From NCBI GenBank assembly GCA_029204225.1, contig CM055113.1, positions 16,315,745-16,379,744 on the forward strand: a stretch of DNA of 64,000 nt, in the 5' to 3' direction. Shown here piece by piece: positions 53,984 to 63,799 of the stretch. Below the pieces are notes generated by a model. It searched no databases, was not told where the DNA came from, and saw only the letters and a list, made by a program, of their open reading frames with translations. Numbering within the stretch: the first letter of the stretch is position 1; the number at the start of each line of letters is the position of its first letter. This DNA is from Diphasiastrum complanatum (lineage: Eukaryota; Streptophyta; Lycopodiopsida; Lycopodiales; Lycopodiaceae). Made by a program: the position numbers and the translations under genes.

Positions 53984-53988
53984 CTTCC

Positions 53989-54738
53989 ACTTCTAATCCC
54001 ATCGACACCATTAACTTCTTTCCCTTCATCCAATGCCAGTTTTCTCCAAAATCTCAATGCATTGCTGACTCTAACCCTTCATCACCTCTCTCCCCTCAAC
54101 CTGATCCACAAGCAGAATATGTCTTGGCAGCTGAAGAACCCACAATAAGGCACATGATCACGCTTACTGCACCTAGCAAGGAATTTCTTGTATCACAAGA
54201 GTTTGCCAAGAAGTACCAAACTACTAAGGAGCAAGGCGACTACACCCTTCCAAATCTAGATCATTACAAATCTCATAAGGAAGATGTCAAGCTCCTAGAT
54301 CCACAACCAGCCTGGCACCATCAACTATTTTTACAAAGCAAAATCTCCATGGCATGGTATCTTGAAGCACCCGCCTATATGTGCACCAATTCCTATTATT
54401 ATCCGTTTCCTGCCACCAAGGTAAAGAACAAGATTTTTTGGCCCACGCTCACAAGAGTGAATGTCGGTAACCCAGCTGATGACATGGTCACCAATTGCTG
54501 TGTATTTTACCAAAATCACTATGGCAACCCTGATCACGACGTATGGTACTTTGCTAATAACTGCGGACTGATGGTATTTTTGGTAGAGCTTAAAGGTTAT
54601 TGGGATCAAGGGCAACCACCAATAGCCATTGATATCAATAAACCTCTACAAACGCAAGACGACCACATCAACGTAACGTGGCTTTATTATCAGGTAGCCC
54701 TCACTTTGGCACTATGCATTGATATGGTAGAGCTGTGA
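53989..54738 (+). pseudogene. Gag-like ORF, right part (family of unknown protein)
   Basis: A 204-codon frame (54124-54738) reads IRHMITLTAPSKEFLVSQEF, then HHQLFLQSKISMAWYLEAPA and DDMVTNCCVFYQNHYGNPDH. It ends GYWDQGQPPIAIDINKPLQT, INVTWLYYQVALTLALCIDM. The last part matches the minus-strand fragment at 59196-59429 (FWDRGLDPIKINPNVALQ; ARLYYRAAFMSSHYVSMVED), so this is a repeated, element-borne protein family. It probably continues the ORF broken at 51687. I do not know its function; it most likely is the gag of a gypsy lineage. Confidence 0.45.
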
Positions 54739-54798
54739 AAAACTCATGACTTTCTCCATGGTATGCTCCACTACTACAAGCCCAATGCAAAGAGTAGA

Positions 54799-55165
54799 CA
54801 TTAGAGGAGTTTTGAGCTCCAAAAAGACCCTTTAAGAATTCGTGCAAGATGTAGTTTATATTAATAACACTAATACTTTTGACTTGCCATAACTTTTTAA
54901 TCGTAGCTCAAAAGTATGTCATGTAACATATTACTGGAAAGCTCTTGTCAAGCGCTTTCAAATGCACCAAACTTCGCTAAATTTGGACTTACCACTAAAA
55001 AGTTATGCCATTTTTAGTATGGAATCAAAATGTACACTCAAAACGTTACGTTACGTAGATTTCAAATTTGAGTGTTTTGATTGGTCCATGTCAAGAAAAA
55101 ATTGAGAAAAAATATAAAAAGAATCTTTAAAAAGGGTCTTTTTTGGATTTAGAACTCCTCTAATG
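54799..55165 (-). mobile_element. MITE-like inverted-repeat element, copy 2 (opposite orientation)
   Basis: 367 bases, with ends cattagaggag and ctcctctaatg. It is the reverse complement of the element at 33804-34181, with scattered substitutions and small indels. The interior words gaatctttaaaaagggtct and ttacgttacgtagatttc match copy 1 inverted. It has no coding capacity. The copy sits between a gag-like ORF and a copia remnant, a different context from copy 1. Confidence 0.9.
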
Positions 55166-55640
55166 GTCCTCATAGCACACAGTGGAGGTACAAACGATCC
55201 TCTCTAGATCATAACAAGTAGAGAGAAAAAGTGATGAGAATTTTACAAAGATCTGTAAGAAAGAGAGAGAGACGTAACGAATAGAGTAAGAAAGCAAAAA
55301 TACCATAGTTGTGCATGAAAGTTTGTCAGCGAGCTAAACACAGCAAAGAGAGTCAATCTGCCAATGAGCAGAGAGTCAATCTGCCAACGAGCGAGACACT
55401 GACGACCTCACTCTAAAACCAAACCGACAATATAGTCGCTCTATTTCGTGTATCTCTTGGCCTTGTGTTGTGTCTCTTGATTGCTAGAATAAAACATGTT
55501 CTGTGATGCGTAGTCAAGTGTTTGGGATCTCGTAAGAGCTTCCGCACGAAAAGAAAATTCAAAGACAGAAAATTGTTCGCGAATATGTAATTCTACTTAT
55601 TGATAACAGATTTGTAGAGAGTTAGGAACATACAAGACTT
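55166..55640. other. Unassigned DNA
   Basis: No gene. The word ctgccaa-c/t-gagc recurs near 55355-55395 (a short tandem repeat). It may hold decayed LTR or protease-distal sequence of the minus-strand copia. Confidence 0.4.
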
Positions 55641-56720
55641 TTGATAGTAGTTTGAATTGATCATGCTGGAATCTTAATCGTACAGTTCCTTCACCTTCGA
55701 TAGTGTGAGTGCTATCATCACCAAGAAGAACATACTTCTTTCTACTGTAAGGCGTATAGGATTAGAAAATCTCACAATGATTAGTCATGTGTTGAGTAGC
55801 TTTGGAATCCAAAAACCACGAATCATCCAAATTTGCATATTTGTCTTTGACCATAAAGACGCCTTCGTTCATTTCGATTTAGATGCTATAACTGTATTTG
55901 CTTATTGATCAAGTTGCTTGGTTGCATTCTTCGCTTTGAGAATTCGGCAATCCTAGATTTCATGGTTATTGCACTTGCAATACCTACAAAACATCTTCTT
56001 CTTCGATGAATGTGGATTCGATGATTGTTCTTGACTTTGAGTCTGTTTTTGATTTGATGTAGTCTACTTGGGGCTTTTCTGCTTCTGTCATTTTGAGCCC
56101 TTGTTGACATATAGAGTATGAGATGAAGAGGTAGACGAAGTGTCTTGACTTCTTCGATTATCTTTTTGGAGCAACATAGTGATAACTTTGGTAAGAGTTA
56201 AATCTGAGTGTATCGTGATGATCATCACTCACTTCTCATATGTAGAGGGCAGGCTTGAAAGCAATGTCATAATTGTGTCTTGATAATCTATGATTGATCC
56301 GACAGAAACCATCTATTGCAAGAGATTTTTAAACTGGTTAATATGATTCTAAAGAGAATTATTATATTCGACATCTTGAGAGTGAAGAATATCTTTCAAA
56401 GATGTAACTTAGTAGTTACATCTCTCACATCATATAGTGAGCTCAGGATGTCCCAAACTTCTTTTGAAGTTTTGGCTTCAGGTATGTGTCCAATATGAGT
56501 ATCTGACATATTGAGGATAATAAGCACAAAAGTTTTACCATTCTTCGATTTCCACTTTGAGTCGTCTGTGTCATCTTCAGGCTTCACTTCAATACCTGTA
56601 ACAACATCCCACAACTCGTTGGCGATTAGCAAGGTCTTCATCTTAAATTTTCATAAATGATAATTGGATCCATTCAGCTTGTCTACAATAAGACTGACTT
56701 TACTTTGAGAATCCATCTGG
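55641..56720 (-). pseudogene. Copia gag-protease remnant, minus strand
   Basis: Gag is shown by LLIANELWDVVTGIEVKPED and TSKEVWDILSSLYDVRD (56641-56400). A CCHC knuckle, CRYCKCNNHEI...DC, is readable at about 55955-55985 with a stop inside. Protease follows as WFLDSKATQHMTNHCE (about 55780-55825), where the active-site D-S-G is D-S-K, an inactivating change. The polymerase is missing. The order runs leftward from the primer binding site at 56898, consistent with one 3'-truncated element. Confidence 0.85.
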
Positions 56721-56897
56721 AACTTTAGACTGTCGATAATTCGATTGTCGTTAAGAGAAAGATACAGTGCTATGGAAATCAATTCTCTGATACCGAAACA
56801 AATTGATTCGAACTAAAGAATAATTTGATATCGCAAAATATATCAAGTATAAGAGCTTGCACTTTGATATAGTATTAGGCCTTGAAGAAGAATCAAT

Positions 56898-56909
56898 GCT
56901 CTGATACCA
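56898..56909 (-). promoter_or_regulatory. Copia primer binding site, minus strand
   Basis: tggtatcagagc on the minus strand, directly after the LTR end ccatca. It is complementary to initiator Met tRNA. Confidence 0.9.
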
Positions 56910-57850
56910 TGATGGAAAGAGATATGTAAAAGATAGGTCAAATAGAATCGAATAAAAACAATTTGGATGACAAGAAAGAAAACTTATCGTGTGCACAACA
57001 GAATAAACTATCTTCCTCTTTCTCTATGCATGACTACACCTATCAATTTTGAACAAAACAATAGTGATAGAAATCATGTTCGATCTTATAGTAACTGACT
57101 TTAAAATCATCAGTACTACAGTGATTACGTAGCCAAACATTTAAAGCATTGAATTATCAGACAAATAATTAGTTGCGAAGAACTATAGAAATGCATACAT
57201 TTTGAGACAAAACTGAACGTAATAAGAAGATTGTATTGATTCAGTATGAAAGCGAAACAAATGTAAATGAGTACAACAAGTTGCAGATCGAAGTCGAGTA
57301 TTCTTAGCTATCTCTGAACAACTAAAATATAAGTCTGAATTAAGTGCTAAGCAGTAAGCACAATAGCAATCTCTAATCAACTCTAAAGAACTGAGCTAGA
57401 ATGCTCAAGAGTGTTCAAGCTCGCATGCTTGAGAGAGAGCTAACTATTCAATATGTGAGTCTAAGAGTGTTTTGATGTTGAAATATGAATAGTTATTTAT
57501 ACTAAACAACTAGGTCGTCAAATGCGGCTGCTAGTTGGCTGGAGTCTGTTGACATTCATTCAATTCTTTTCAGAAGTTGCTTGCTGATAAGTGGTGACAT
57601 TTGGCTGTAAACAGTCTGTCTGCATAAATGAACGTGACTGTCACTCTACAGAAATGAACGTAAACTGTCTCAGTAAAAAATTCTAAAGCCGCAAAGGTCT
57701 TCACCAAAGTCATTTTCTTAACTTTTGAGGCATCTGGCATTTTGCGAAAAAGCCAAAGTGAGAGAAAATGCTGAAAGGCAAAAATCTCAAAAATGCCAAC
57801 ACTGTGAGCCATTCCTGAGTATGTTCACAGATTCACTGAATCTGTGAACA
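56910..57850 (-). mobile_element. Copia 5' LTR, minus strand
   Basis: The LTR ends at the primer binding site (CA at 56911-56910) and plausibly starts with tgttcacagattc at 57850, giving about 941 bases with TG...CA. The start coincides with a perfect 29-base palindrome. A second LTR copy was not seen to the left of the truncated gag-protease, so the start is inferred. Confidence 0.55.
57822..57850. repeat. Perfect 29-base palindrome at the LTR edge
   Basis: tgttcacagattca and its exact inverse tgaatctgtgaaca are separated by one base (c at 57836). It could be a protein-binding site or a short terminal hairpin. Confidence 0.9.
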
Positions 57851-57959
57851 CAAATTTGTTTCTTTTACTTTTTTTTACCGTTCTTTCTTCGTTCTTTGTA
57901 GATTATGGTTCCTTACAATTTGTTCTTCTTATTAGAACGGTTTTAGCAGAAGTGTTTTC
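57851..57959. other. Junction region
   Basis: Pyrimidine-rich (tttctttcttcg) stretch between two LTRs. Confidence 0.4.
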
Positions 57960-58943
57960 TCAATTCACAGCGAGTATTCCCTAGCCTGTCAGTGGGGAGT
58001 CACGAATTCGATACTCAACTACATGCATAAACAAGCCATGTAACTAGTCCTAGCTCAAGAAGATCAACGTTCTGAATCAGGGAGCAATCCTACAAACTAT
58101 CTACCAAAACAGAAAGCAAACAAGAACAAGATTAACTACTCAACCAAGAAACAAGAACCAAGAAACCAGAAACTAGATTCCTAACAGCATTTTTATGGTC
58201 CAAGAATCAAGAAACACTCATTTCTAGATGCTTAGAATGCCCAAGAACAATCAAGAACTGGAATGTAAGAAAGTATGCAAGATCTACACCACAAACCAGC
58301 CTATTTAGTTTACTTGCATGTTGATTCCTACCTTATTCCACAACAAGAAATGAATTCTAATCCACAACTAAGCACGAAAGAAAACAAGAACCTAGTTAAT
58401 TCACAATACAAGGAAATCAAAGCATGCTCATAAAAACTTCACTCAAGAACATTGCCATGAACAAGGAGCTTAGCTATTATCAAGAACTCGTGGAGGATCT
58501 TCTTTATTTGCTCAAGAAAACTTGACAATACATTCAAAGCTCCCTCACAAGAGAGGGGGTCCCTTAAATAAGCAAGAAGGCTACCCATGTGGAGCCCAAG
58601 TGGCAATTCCACCAAACTAGAAATTACGTGTGGATTTTGCCCTTCCACTAAAGGTCACCATCAAAAGGTGGCTCACTCTAACTAATTTAAGGGGGGTCTA
58701 CATTTATTTATAATGCCTAGGAAATATTACTAGCTCCTACATGTCCATTCCTTCTTTGGGATACACCATGTAGGCTCCCATAGATAATTCACTATCATCC
58801 TAGCTAGTAATTCCTCGGCTCTCATGCTCGACTCTCAGCTTCTTCTGCTCTCCTCCTTCTGAGACCTCCTCGGTCATGGGTGAGAGATATTCCATGTCTT
58901 CGGCTTGGCTCGACATTTGGGGATTCTCTAGAATCTGCTAACA
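57960..58943 (-). mobile_element. Gypsy 3' LTR, minus strand
   Basis: On the minus strand a polypurine tract, ttaggggagggtaa (58944-58957), is followed by tgttagcagattctag at 58943, a typical LTR start. A TATA-like cttatttaaggg occurs near 58570 and an aataaag signal near 58515. The distal end is estimated. The upstream neighbour is a gag-like fragment rather than integrase, so much of the element is deleted. Confidence 0.6.
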
Positions 58944-58957
58944 TTACCCTCCCCTAA

Positions 58958-59535
58958 TCTGTTGCAGAACCCACTGCAACATCGGTGATGTCGTTTCGCT
59001 TGGCACTTGGAAAAGCATGGATCTTCGTTCGCTTCCGTAAAACCAGGTGCTTATTATCCGCAGAACTTATTCTTCAAAATTGGAAGTCTCTCAATTGGCC
59101 GCTATATTTCAGCCCTCTTGAGAATTTCTTGCGAGTTCTGCTCGTCTTGTCGTCGTGCCGTTTGTTTTCTCTCGCTCATCTTTTGCCCCATGGCTTCAAA
59201 TACTTCCGAAATTGAGAGGCCCCAGGTATTTTCTTATCTTTTCCACAAAGCCCATTTCCTGCCAGTCTTCCACCATGCTCACATAATGTGACGACATGAA
59301 GGCCGCTCTGTAGTATAGCCTGGCCATCATCTCATGGTCTTCTTCCGACTGGAGGGCTACATTCGGGTTGATCTTGATGGGATCCAAGCCTCGATCCCAG
59401 AAACAATCTTGCTGCATCATAAAGGCCATAGATCTGCAATATTTGGCACTTTCTTACACGCAAAGATTGGCACTTGTTTTGTACTTGTGCCCGAAGTCGA
59501 GTAACTGTAGCCTCAGATCATCTGGGGAGGTTCTC
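58958..59535 (-). pseudogene. Gag-like fragment related to 54124-54738, minus strand
   Basis: Minus-strand frames show MAFMMQQDCFWDRGLDPIKI and ARLYYRAAFMSSHYVSMVED (59429-59196), aligned with the end of the frame at 54124-54738. A further frame upstream has LLDFGHKYKTSAN (about 59470-59510), like KYRTSAN in the 42765-43061 fragment. Stops cut the frames. The right edge is interrupted by the young copia element at 59543. Confidence 0.5.
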
Positions 59536-59542
59536 TCTGAAA

Positions 59543-60362
59543 TGTGAGAAATTGGCAAAAATCTAGCTTGGTATTTTTTATGATAGAAGTTTGTAAGTGA
59601 ATCTCACATGTGTGGAGGATGTTCCCACGTGTGGAGAATTGTAAAGTAAATCAAAATGTTTGATATAGGGGTCTCATAGAATTTCATAGTCAAGCATTTA
59701 GGTGTAGGATGTTGATAGGGTCAAATTTGGCATAGATGGCAAATTATCCATTTCCACTTGTAATGCCAATATTGAGCCAAAATAGAGCCAAACTTGTGCC
59801 AATTAGAGTGTAGACAAGTGTCATGATTTTGTTTGATGAAGCTTAAGAGGTCCAATAGGATTTAGAGGTGGAACCTTGTGAGGTCCAATAGAAAATTGAG
59901 GTGTGCTTGAATATAGTCCAATAGAATTTAGAGGTGCATGGATCAATGGTCCAATAAAATTAAGAGGTGGCAAAGTGTGATCCAATCATAGTTAAGCATA
60001 GTGGTAGCTCATGAATCTATTAGTATCATTGTACTCCTCCTTTTGGATCTAATTGATTTTGAGATTGAGTGGATTTTGAGTGTCATTGAATTTCTAGCTT
60101 TCTCACTCTACCCGAGAGCTCATGATGGTTTTTCTCTCTCTAACCGAGGAGAGCAGCTTGTTTTTACTTAGAATACTTTTGGAACACTTCCCACACATGT
60201 GAGTGAGAGTTGTAAGTGATTGAATGCATGTAGTAGTGTGTTTTTGCCATAGAATCAAAGATAGATCTTGAATCTCAATCTAGTCTTGATCTTGGTGCAT
60301 CTACACACCTTAAGAGATCACAAGTACATGTAGTGGACAATCCACACGTGTGAAATTCAACA
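59543..60362 (+). mobile_element. 5' LTR of a young copia-type element
   Basis: This 820-base LTR runs from tgtgagaaattgg to gtgtgaaattcaaca, TG...CA. The primer binding site tggtatcagagcc starts at 60363. The word cacacgtgtgaaattcaaca, with palindromic cacgtg, closes it. Its first 201 bases match the 3' LTR at 63800-64000 with a single visible difference (gtaaatcaaa versus gtaaaacaaa). Confidence 0.95.
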
Positions 60363-61119
60363 TGGTATCAGAGCCTACCTAAGGTTACCATGCATTTTGA
60401 TCCATTTGAGTGAAAACTATTCATCAATCTTGAGCTAGAAATTGTCAAGGCCCATTTTCCTAGCTATCTTGTTCAATTTTGGATCAAAAGAGATCAAAAG
60501 GACATTGATTGGGTCTGACCTGGTACTGTACGGAATCAGGTGCTCAGACATGTGTGAGGAACATCCAATTTCAGTTTGGGAGTTCTCTTTCATGTTTGAT
60601 CCAAAAATCTTGCTAGATAGCTTGTTTTGAAGCTATTTTTGTCTAGTTTCTGATGCAATCAGTTTCATTCCATTTGGTTGAGCCAATCAAAAGCTATAAG
60701 CTTTTGAAGAGGGTTAGGTAGGGCACCTAGACCTGGGTGGACACATTTGGTTTGGTCAAAAGATTGCTTGTTTGATCCAAAATCACAGTTGAATGCTTAC
60801 CAATCTCATCTATATGTGATCTAGGCACTATTTTGAGATCTTAGCCATTTTGTTTCATGCAATATCATTGTATTTGAGTCAAATTTGGTTTCTTAGTGTA
60901 TTTCACACGTTCTAAGAGTGTTTGATCCTAACTTTGCCCATACTCCATCATTTGATGTGAAGTAGATCTAGTTTTGGAGAGATTGAGATAGCTAGTGAGA
61001 ATCATCTCACAGTTTGTTGCAAGATCTTGCATAGGAGATGGTAGCACACCATTATTGGATCCTATAGTGAGAGAGAAGCAACATTTTTTGTTCATCACTT
61101 TTATTTATCTCCACTTTAC
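60363..61119 (+). mobile_element. Primer binding site and leader of the young element
   Basis: The primer binding site is at 60363-60374. The 750-base leader has no long frame and ends at the gag ATG at 61120. Leaders of this length can hold packaging signals, but none can be recognised by eye. Confidence 0.7.
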
Positions 61120-61557
61120 ATGACTTCAATGAGTTCATACTTGTTGCAACCAAGTGAGAGATTGTCTACTTCCAGTTATTCAATATGGAAGTTGAGGATG
61201 GAGTCCATCTTGATACTCCAAGATGTGATGGACATTATACTTGGGATTGAGGAGGAGCCTCAAGTCCTTCAAGAAGTACAAAAATACAAGAAGAGAGCTA
61301 GGATGGCTCTCCACTACATTAAGATGAATGTCTCTAATGAGATATTGAGGGAGATTGGTGATTGTTCTACATCCAAGCAAGCTTGGGATTGTCTCAAGTC
61401 CATCTATGAGGCTAAGAACACCTCTAGGCTCCTCACTCTTAGAAATCAAATATTCCAAAGTAGTCAAAAGAGTGATGAGAGTGCATCTAATTATGTTTTG
61501 AGAGTCAAGGATATTCATAGAGAGCTTGCATGGACTCAATCAATCAAAGTGAGCTAG
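61120..61557 (+). pseudogene. Copia gag N-terminal half (frame 1)
   Basis: MTSMSSYLLQPSERLSTSSY begins a UBN2-type gag: YSIWKLRMESILILQDVMDI, then LREIGDCSTSKQAWDCLKSI and VLRVKDIHRELAW. It forms the capsid. The frame stops at 61555 (tag), and the homologous continuation is found in the next frame from about 61530, so a single-base indel or a -1 frameshift lies near 61530. I take the simple mutation as more likely, because no slippery heptamer is obvious. Confidence 0.92.
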
Positions 61558-62840
61558 TCCAAGTCATTCTCAATGGCTTGAGAGATGAATATGACAACCT
61601 TGTCCAATCCTATGCTATTAAGGAGGAGCTACCGAGTTTGGAGGCCCTTCAAAGTGTGCTTATTTCTGAAGAATCAAGACAAGAGTACAAACTCTTGAGG
61701 ATGGACAAGCTATCACTCAATCATGATGATGGCAAAGTTCTATTTGCCAAGCACAAAGAGAGGAGGAAGAAGCAACACCATCACTTCTCTAATGACAAAG
61801 CTAAAGACCAAGATGGAGAGGAGGAGGATACCTCTCATTCTTTTAATTCAAATCTCAAGAAGAAGATGATCAAGTGCTTTTATTGTGGCAAGAAAGGCCA
61901 TTATGCCACCAATTGCTTCAAGAAGAAGAATCAACTCAATCAAGCCAACATCACCAATGAGAAAGAAGACTATATTGCAAGTGATGGAGCAGGCTCTCTT
62001 ATGGCATCAAGCTTCTCCTCTTCCACCTTCAACAAGGATGACTCATGGTATATTGATAGTGGAGCATCTTCACATATGTGTGGCTCCAAGCACTTTTTTT
62101 CATCTATTATGCCTTATGATGGAGTCAAGAAGACCATATACTTTGCAAGTAAGCATGAGTGCAATATTGAAGGAGTATGGATTATTCCCTTGAAGCTTGC
62201 ATCTTCTAAAGATCTCTTTCTCAACAATGTTCTTTTTGTCCCAAAGCTTACAAAGAACATCTTAAGTGTTGGCCAACTTCTTGATAGTGGCTTTGATGTC
62301 AATTTCAATATTGACAATTGTGTGATTAAGAAGGATGGTGAGATCCTTGCATTTGGATCAAGATTTGAAGGCATCTACAAATTTGATCCAAGTGAGAGTG
62401 CAAACTCTCTTGATGTTTCTTATATTTCCAATATTTCAAAGGAAGAGGATTACACAAGATGCACATATCTTCTCTCTTCAAGTATTATGGTGTATGATTA
62501 TTCCTTATTATTCAAAGCATATGTTGAGAAGAAATTCTCATTGAAGATCAAAGCTTTGAGGAGTATTGGAGCTCTTGAAGGAATAGCACCATATGAAGTT
62601 TTATTCAAGATGAAGCCTAAGGTTGATCACCTTAGTGAACTTGGTAGTGCTTGCTTTGCATATATTCCCTCAGAAACAAGAAGGAAGGATGATCCAAGCT
62701 CATGGATCATGATTGGATACTCATCCATCAAGGAGGCCTTTAGTGTCTTTACACTCTCTATTTCAAATGTGATGGTGAATAGAGATGTCATATTGCATGA
62801 AGATTCAATCTTGGAAGTGGCCGAGATCAAGGCTTCTCAA
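61530..62840 (+). pseudogene. Copia gag-protease-integrase, integrase core deleted (frame 2)
   Basis: This is the first part of a 718-codon open frame. It holds the gag end (SINQSELVQVILNGLRDEYD), the knuckle CFYCGKKGHYATNC (about 61875) and an intact protease site, WYIDSGASSHMCG (about 62050). The protease-integrase linker VPKLTKNILSVGQLLDSGFD follows (about 62240). The integrase starts, then jumps from FSLKIKALRS (about 62535) to APYEVLFKMKPKVDHLSELG, so the catalytic core is gone although the frame stays open. The integrase C-terminal end follows (VFTLSISNVMVNRDVILHED about 62750-62805). It can make capsid and protease but not integrase. Confidence 0.9.
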
Positions 62841-63686
62841 GAAGCATCACAAGTTATCCTTTTTAAAGGTATTCAAGTTATGATGGGGCCAATGTGTGAG
62901 GAGGAGTTTCTTCTTCATATGATTTCAAGAAGATCTTCAAGATGCATGGCCGAGTCTTTATGGCTCACCTTACATGGCAAAGAGGGGCATATTTCATGTT
63001 GTATCTACTACAACACATTCATATATGCTTCTCTTCCTTTGCTTGAAATGCTATCTTGCTTCATTGAATTTTTTGGATCTCAAAGTTCAAGAAAAGCTAT
63101 ACTAGTTTTGTATGATGCTTATGGTATGGACATGTTTCTTGTCATTATTGACTTAGATGTGTTTCCAATACTTTTTGAAAGCAAGATATTGTATTGTCAA
63201 AAGTATGCTCTTGGTTCTAGTAAGAACAAGATTGAGCTTGGTACTCACTTTTTTGAAAATCATGTTTTCACATGTTTTGAGGCAAATTGTAAACTTCTCT
63301 TGAGATTAAGTGAAGCATCCAAAGTGGACACTTACATCCTTGAGAGAGTAACTAGCCTAAAAAAGATCAAGATAGTCTTTGATATCAAGATTAGATCCAT
63401 CATGGATATAGTTCATTGTATGTGGACTAGTCAAGCTAGAAAGCATAATCTTGATAATCATCATTGTTTCACATCTTATGATCTTGATCTCCATGATCCT
63501 TATGAGGCTTGGAAGCCTCAGATTTCTCTATTTATGGTGCATCCATCATGCAAGTGGAACTTTCAAGGCAAAGATCATCATCAAGCATGGAGGAAGCCCA
63601 TGATAATAGTGGCATATTGGTGGAGCACTCTTCAAAGGAATTGGCAAGAGATCTCTACCAAAGAGATCTTATCATGGATATGGTGA
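62841..63686 (+). CDS. Unrecognised 3' ORF fused in frame behind the integrase remnant
   Basis: About 280 codons continue the same open frame, but nothing resembles RT or RNase H. Landmarks are EEEFLLHMISRRSSRCMAES, VLYDAYGMDMFLVIIDLDVF, SKNKIELGTHFFENHVFTCF, VDTYILERVTSLKKIKIVFD and CKWNFQGKDHHQAWRKPMII. Composition is ordinary for a globular protein, with several Cys, His and aromatic residues and hydrophobic stretches too short for clear membrane segments. It may be a captured host fragment or scrambled pol sequence that stays open by chance. It ends 114 bases before the 3' LTR. Other frames show shorter open stretches. Confidence 0.5.
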   Translation, partial: EASQVILFKGIQVMMGPMCEEEFLLHMISRRSSRCMAESLWLTLHGKEGHISCCIYYNTFIYASLPLLEMLSCFIEFFGSQSSRKAILVLYDAYGMDMFLVIIDLDVFPILFESKILYCQKYALGSSKNKIELGTHFFENHVFTCFEANCKLLLRLSEASKVDTYILERVTSLKKIKIVFDIKIRSIMDIVHCMWTSQARKHNLDNHHCFTSYDLDLHDPYEAWKPQISLFMVHPSCKWNFQGKDHHQAWRKPMIIVAYWWSTLQRNWQEISTKEILSWIW

Positions 63687-63786
63687 GGGTGCTGCTATGA
63701 TGGATCCCTTGGCTGATCTTCACTTCTTATGCATACCAAAGGATCCACTCAAAAAGATTTACAAACTTCTCAAGTGATCTAGTATT

Positions 63787-63799
63787 TTTTGAGGAGGAG
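63787..63799 (+). promoter_or_regulatory. Polypurine tract of the young element
   Basis: ttttttgaggaggag directly precedes tgtgagaaattgg at 63800. A T-run before the purines (U-box) is common in such elements. Confidence 0.85.

Noticed and set aside
63509-63700. Alternative-frame ORF at the end of the young element
   Set aside because: It overlaps the longer 718-codon frame and has no recognised domain; noted only as an alternative reading of the same DNA.
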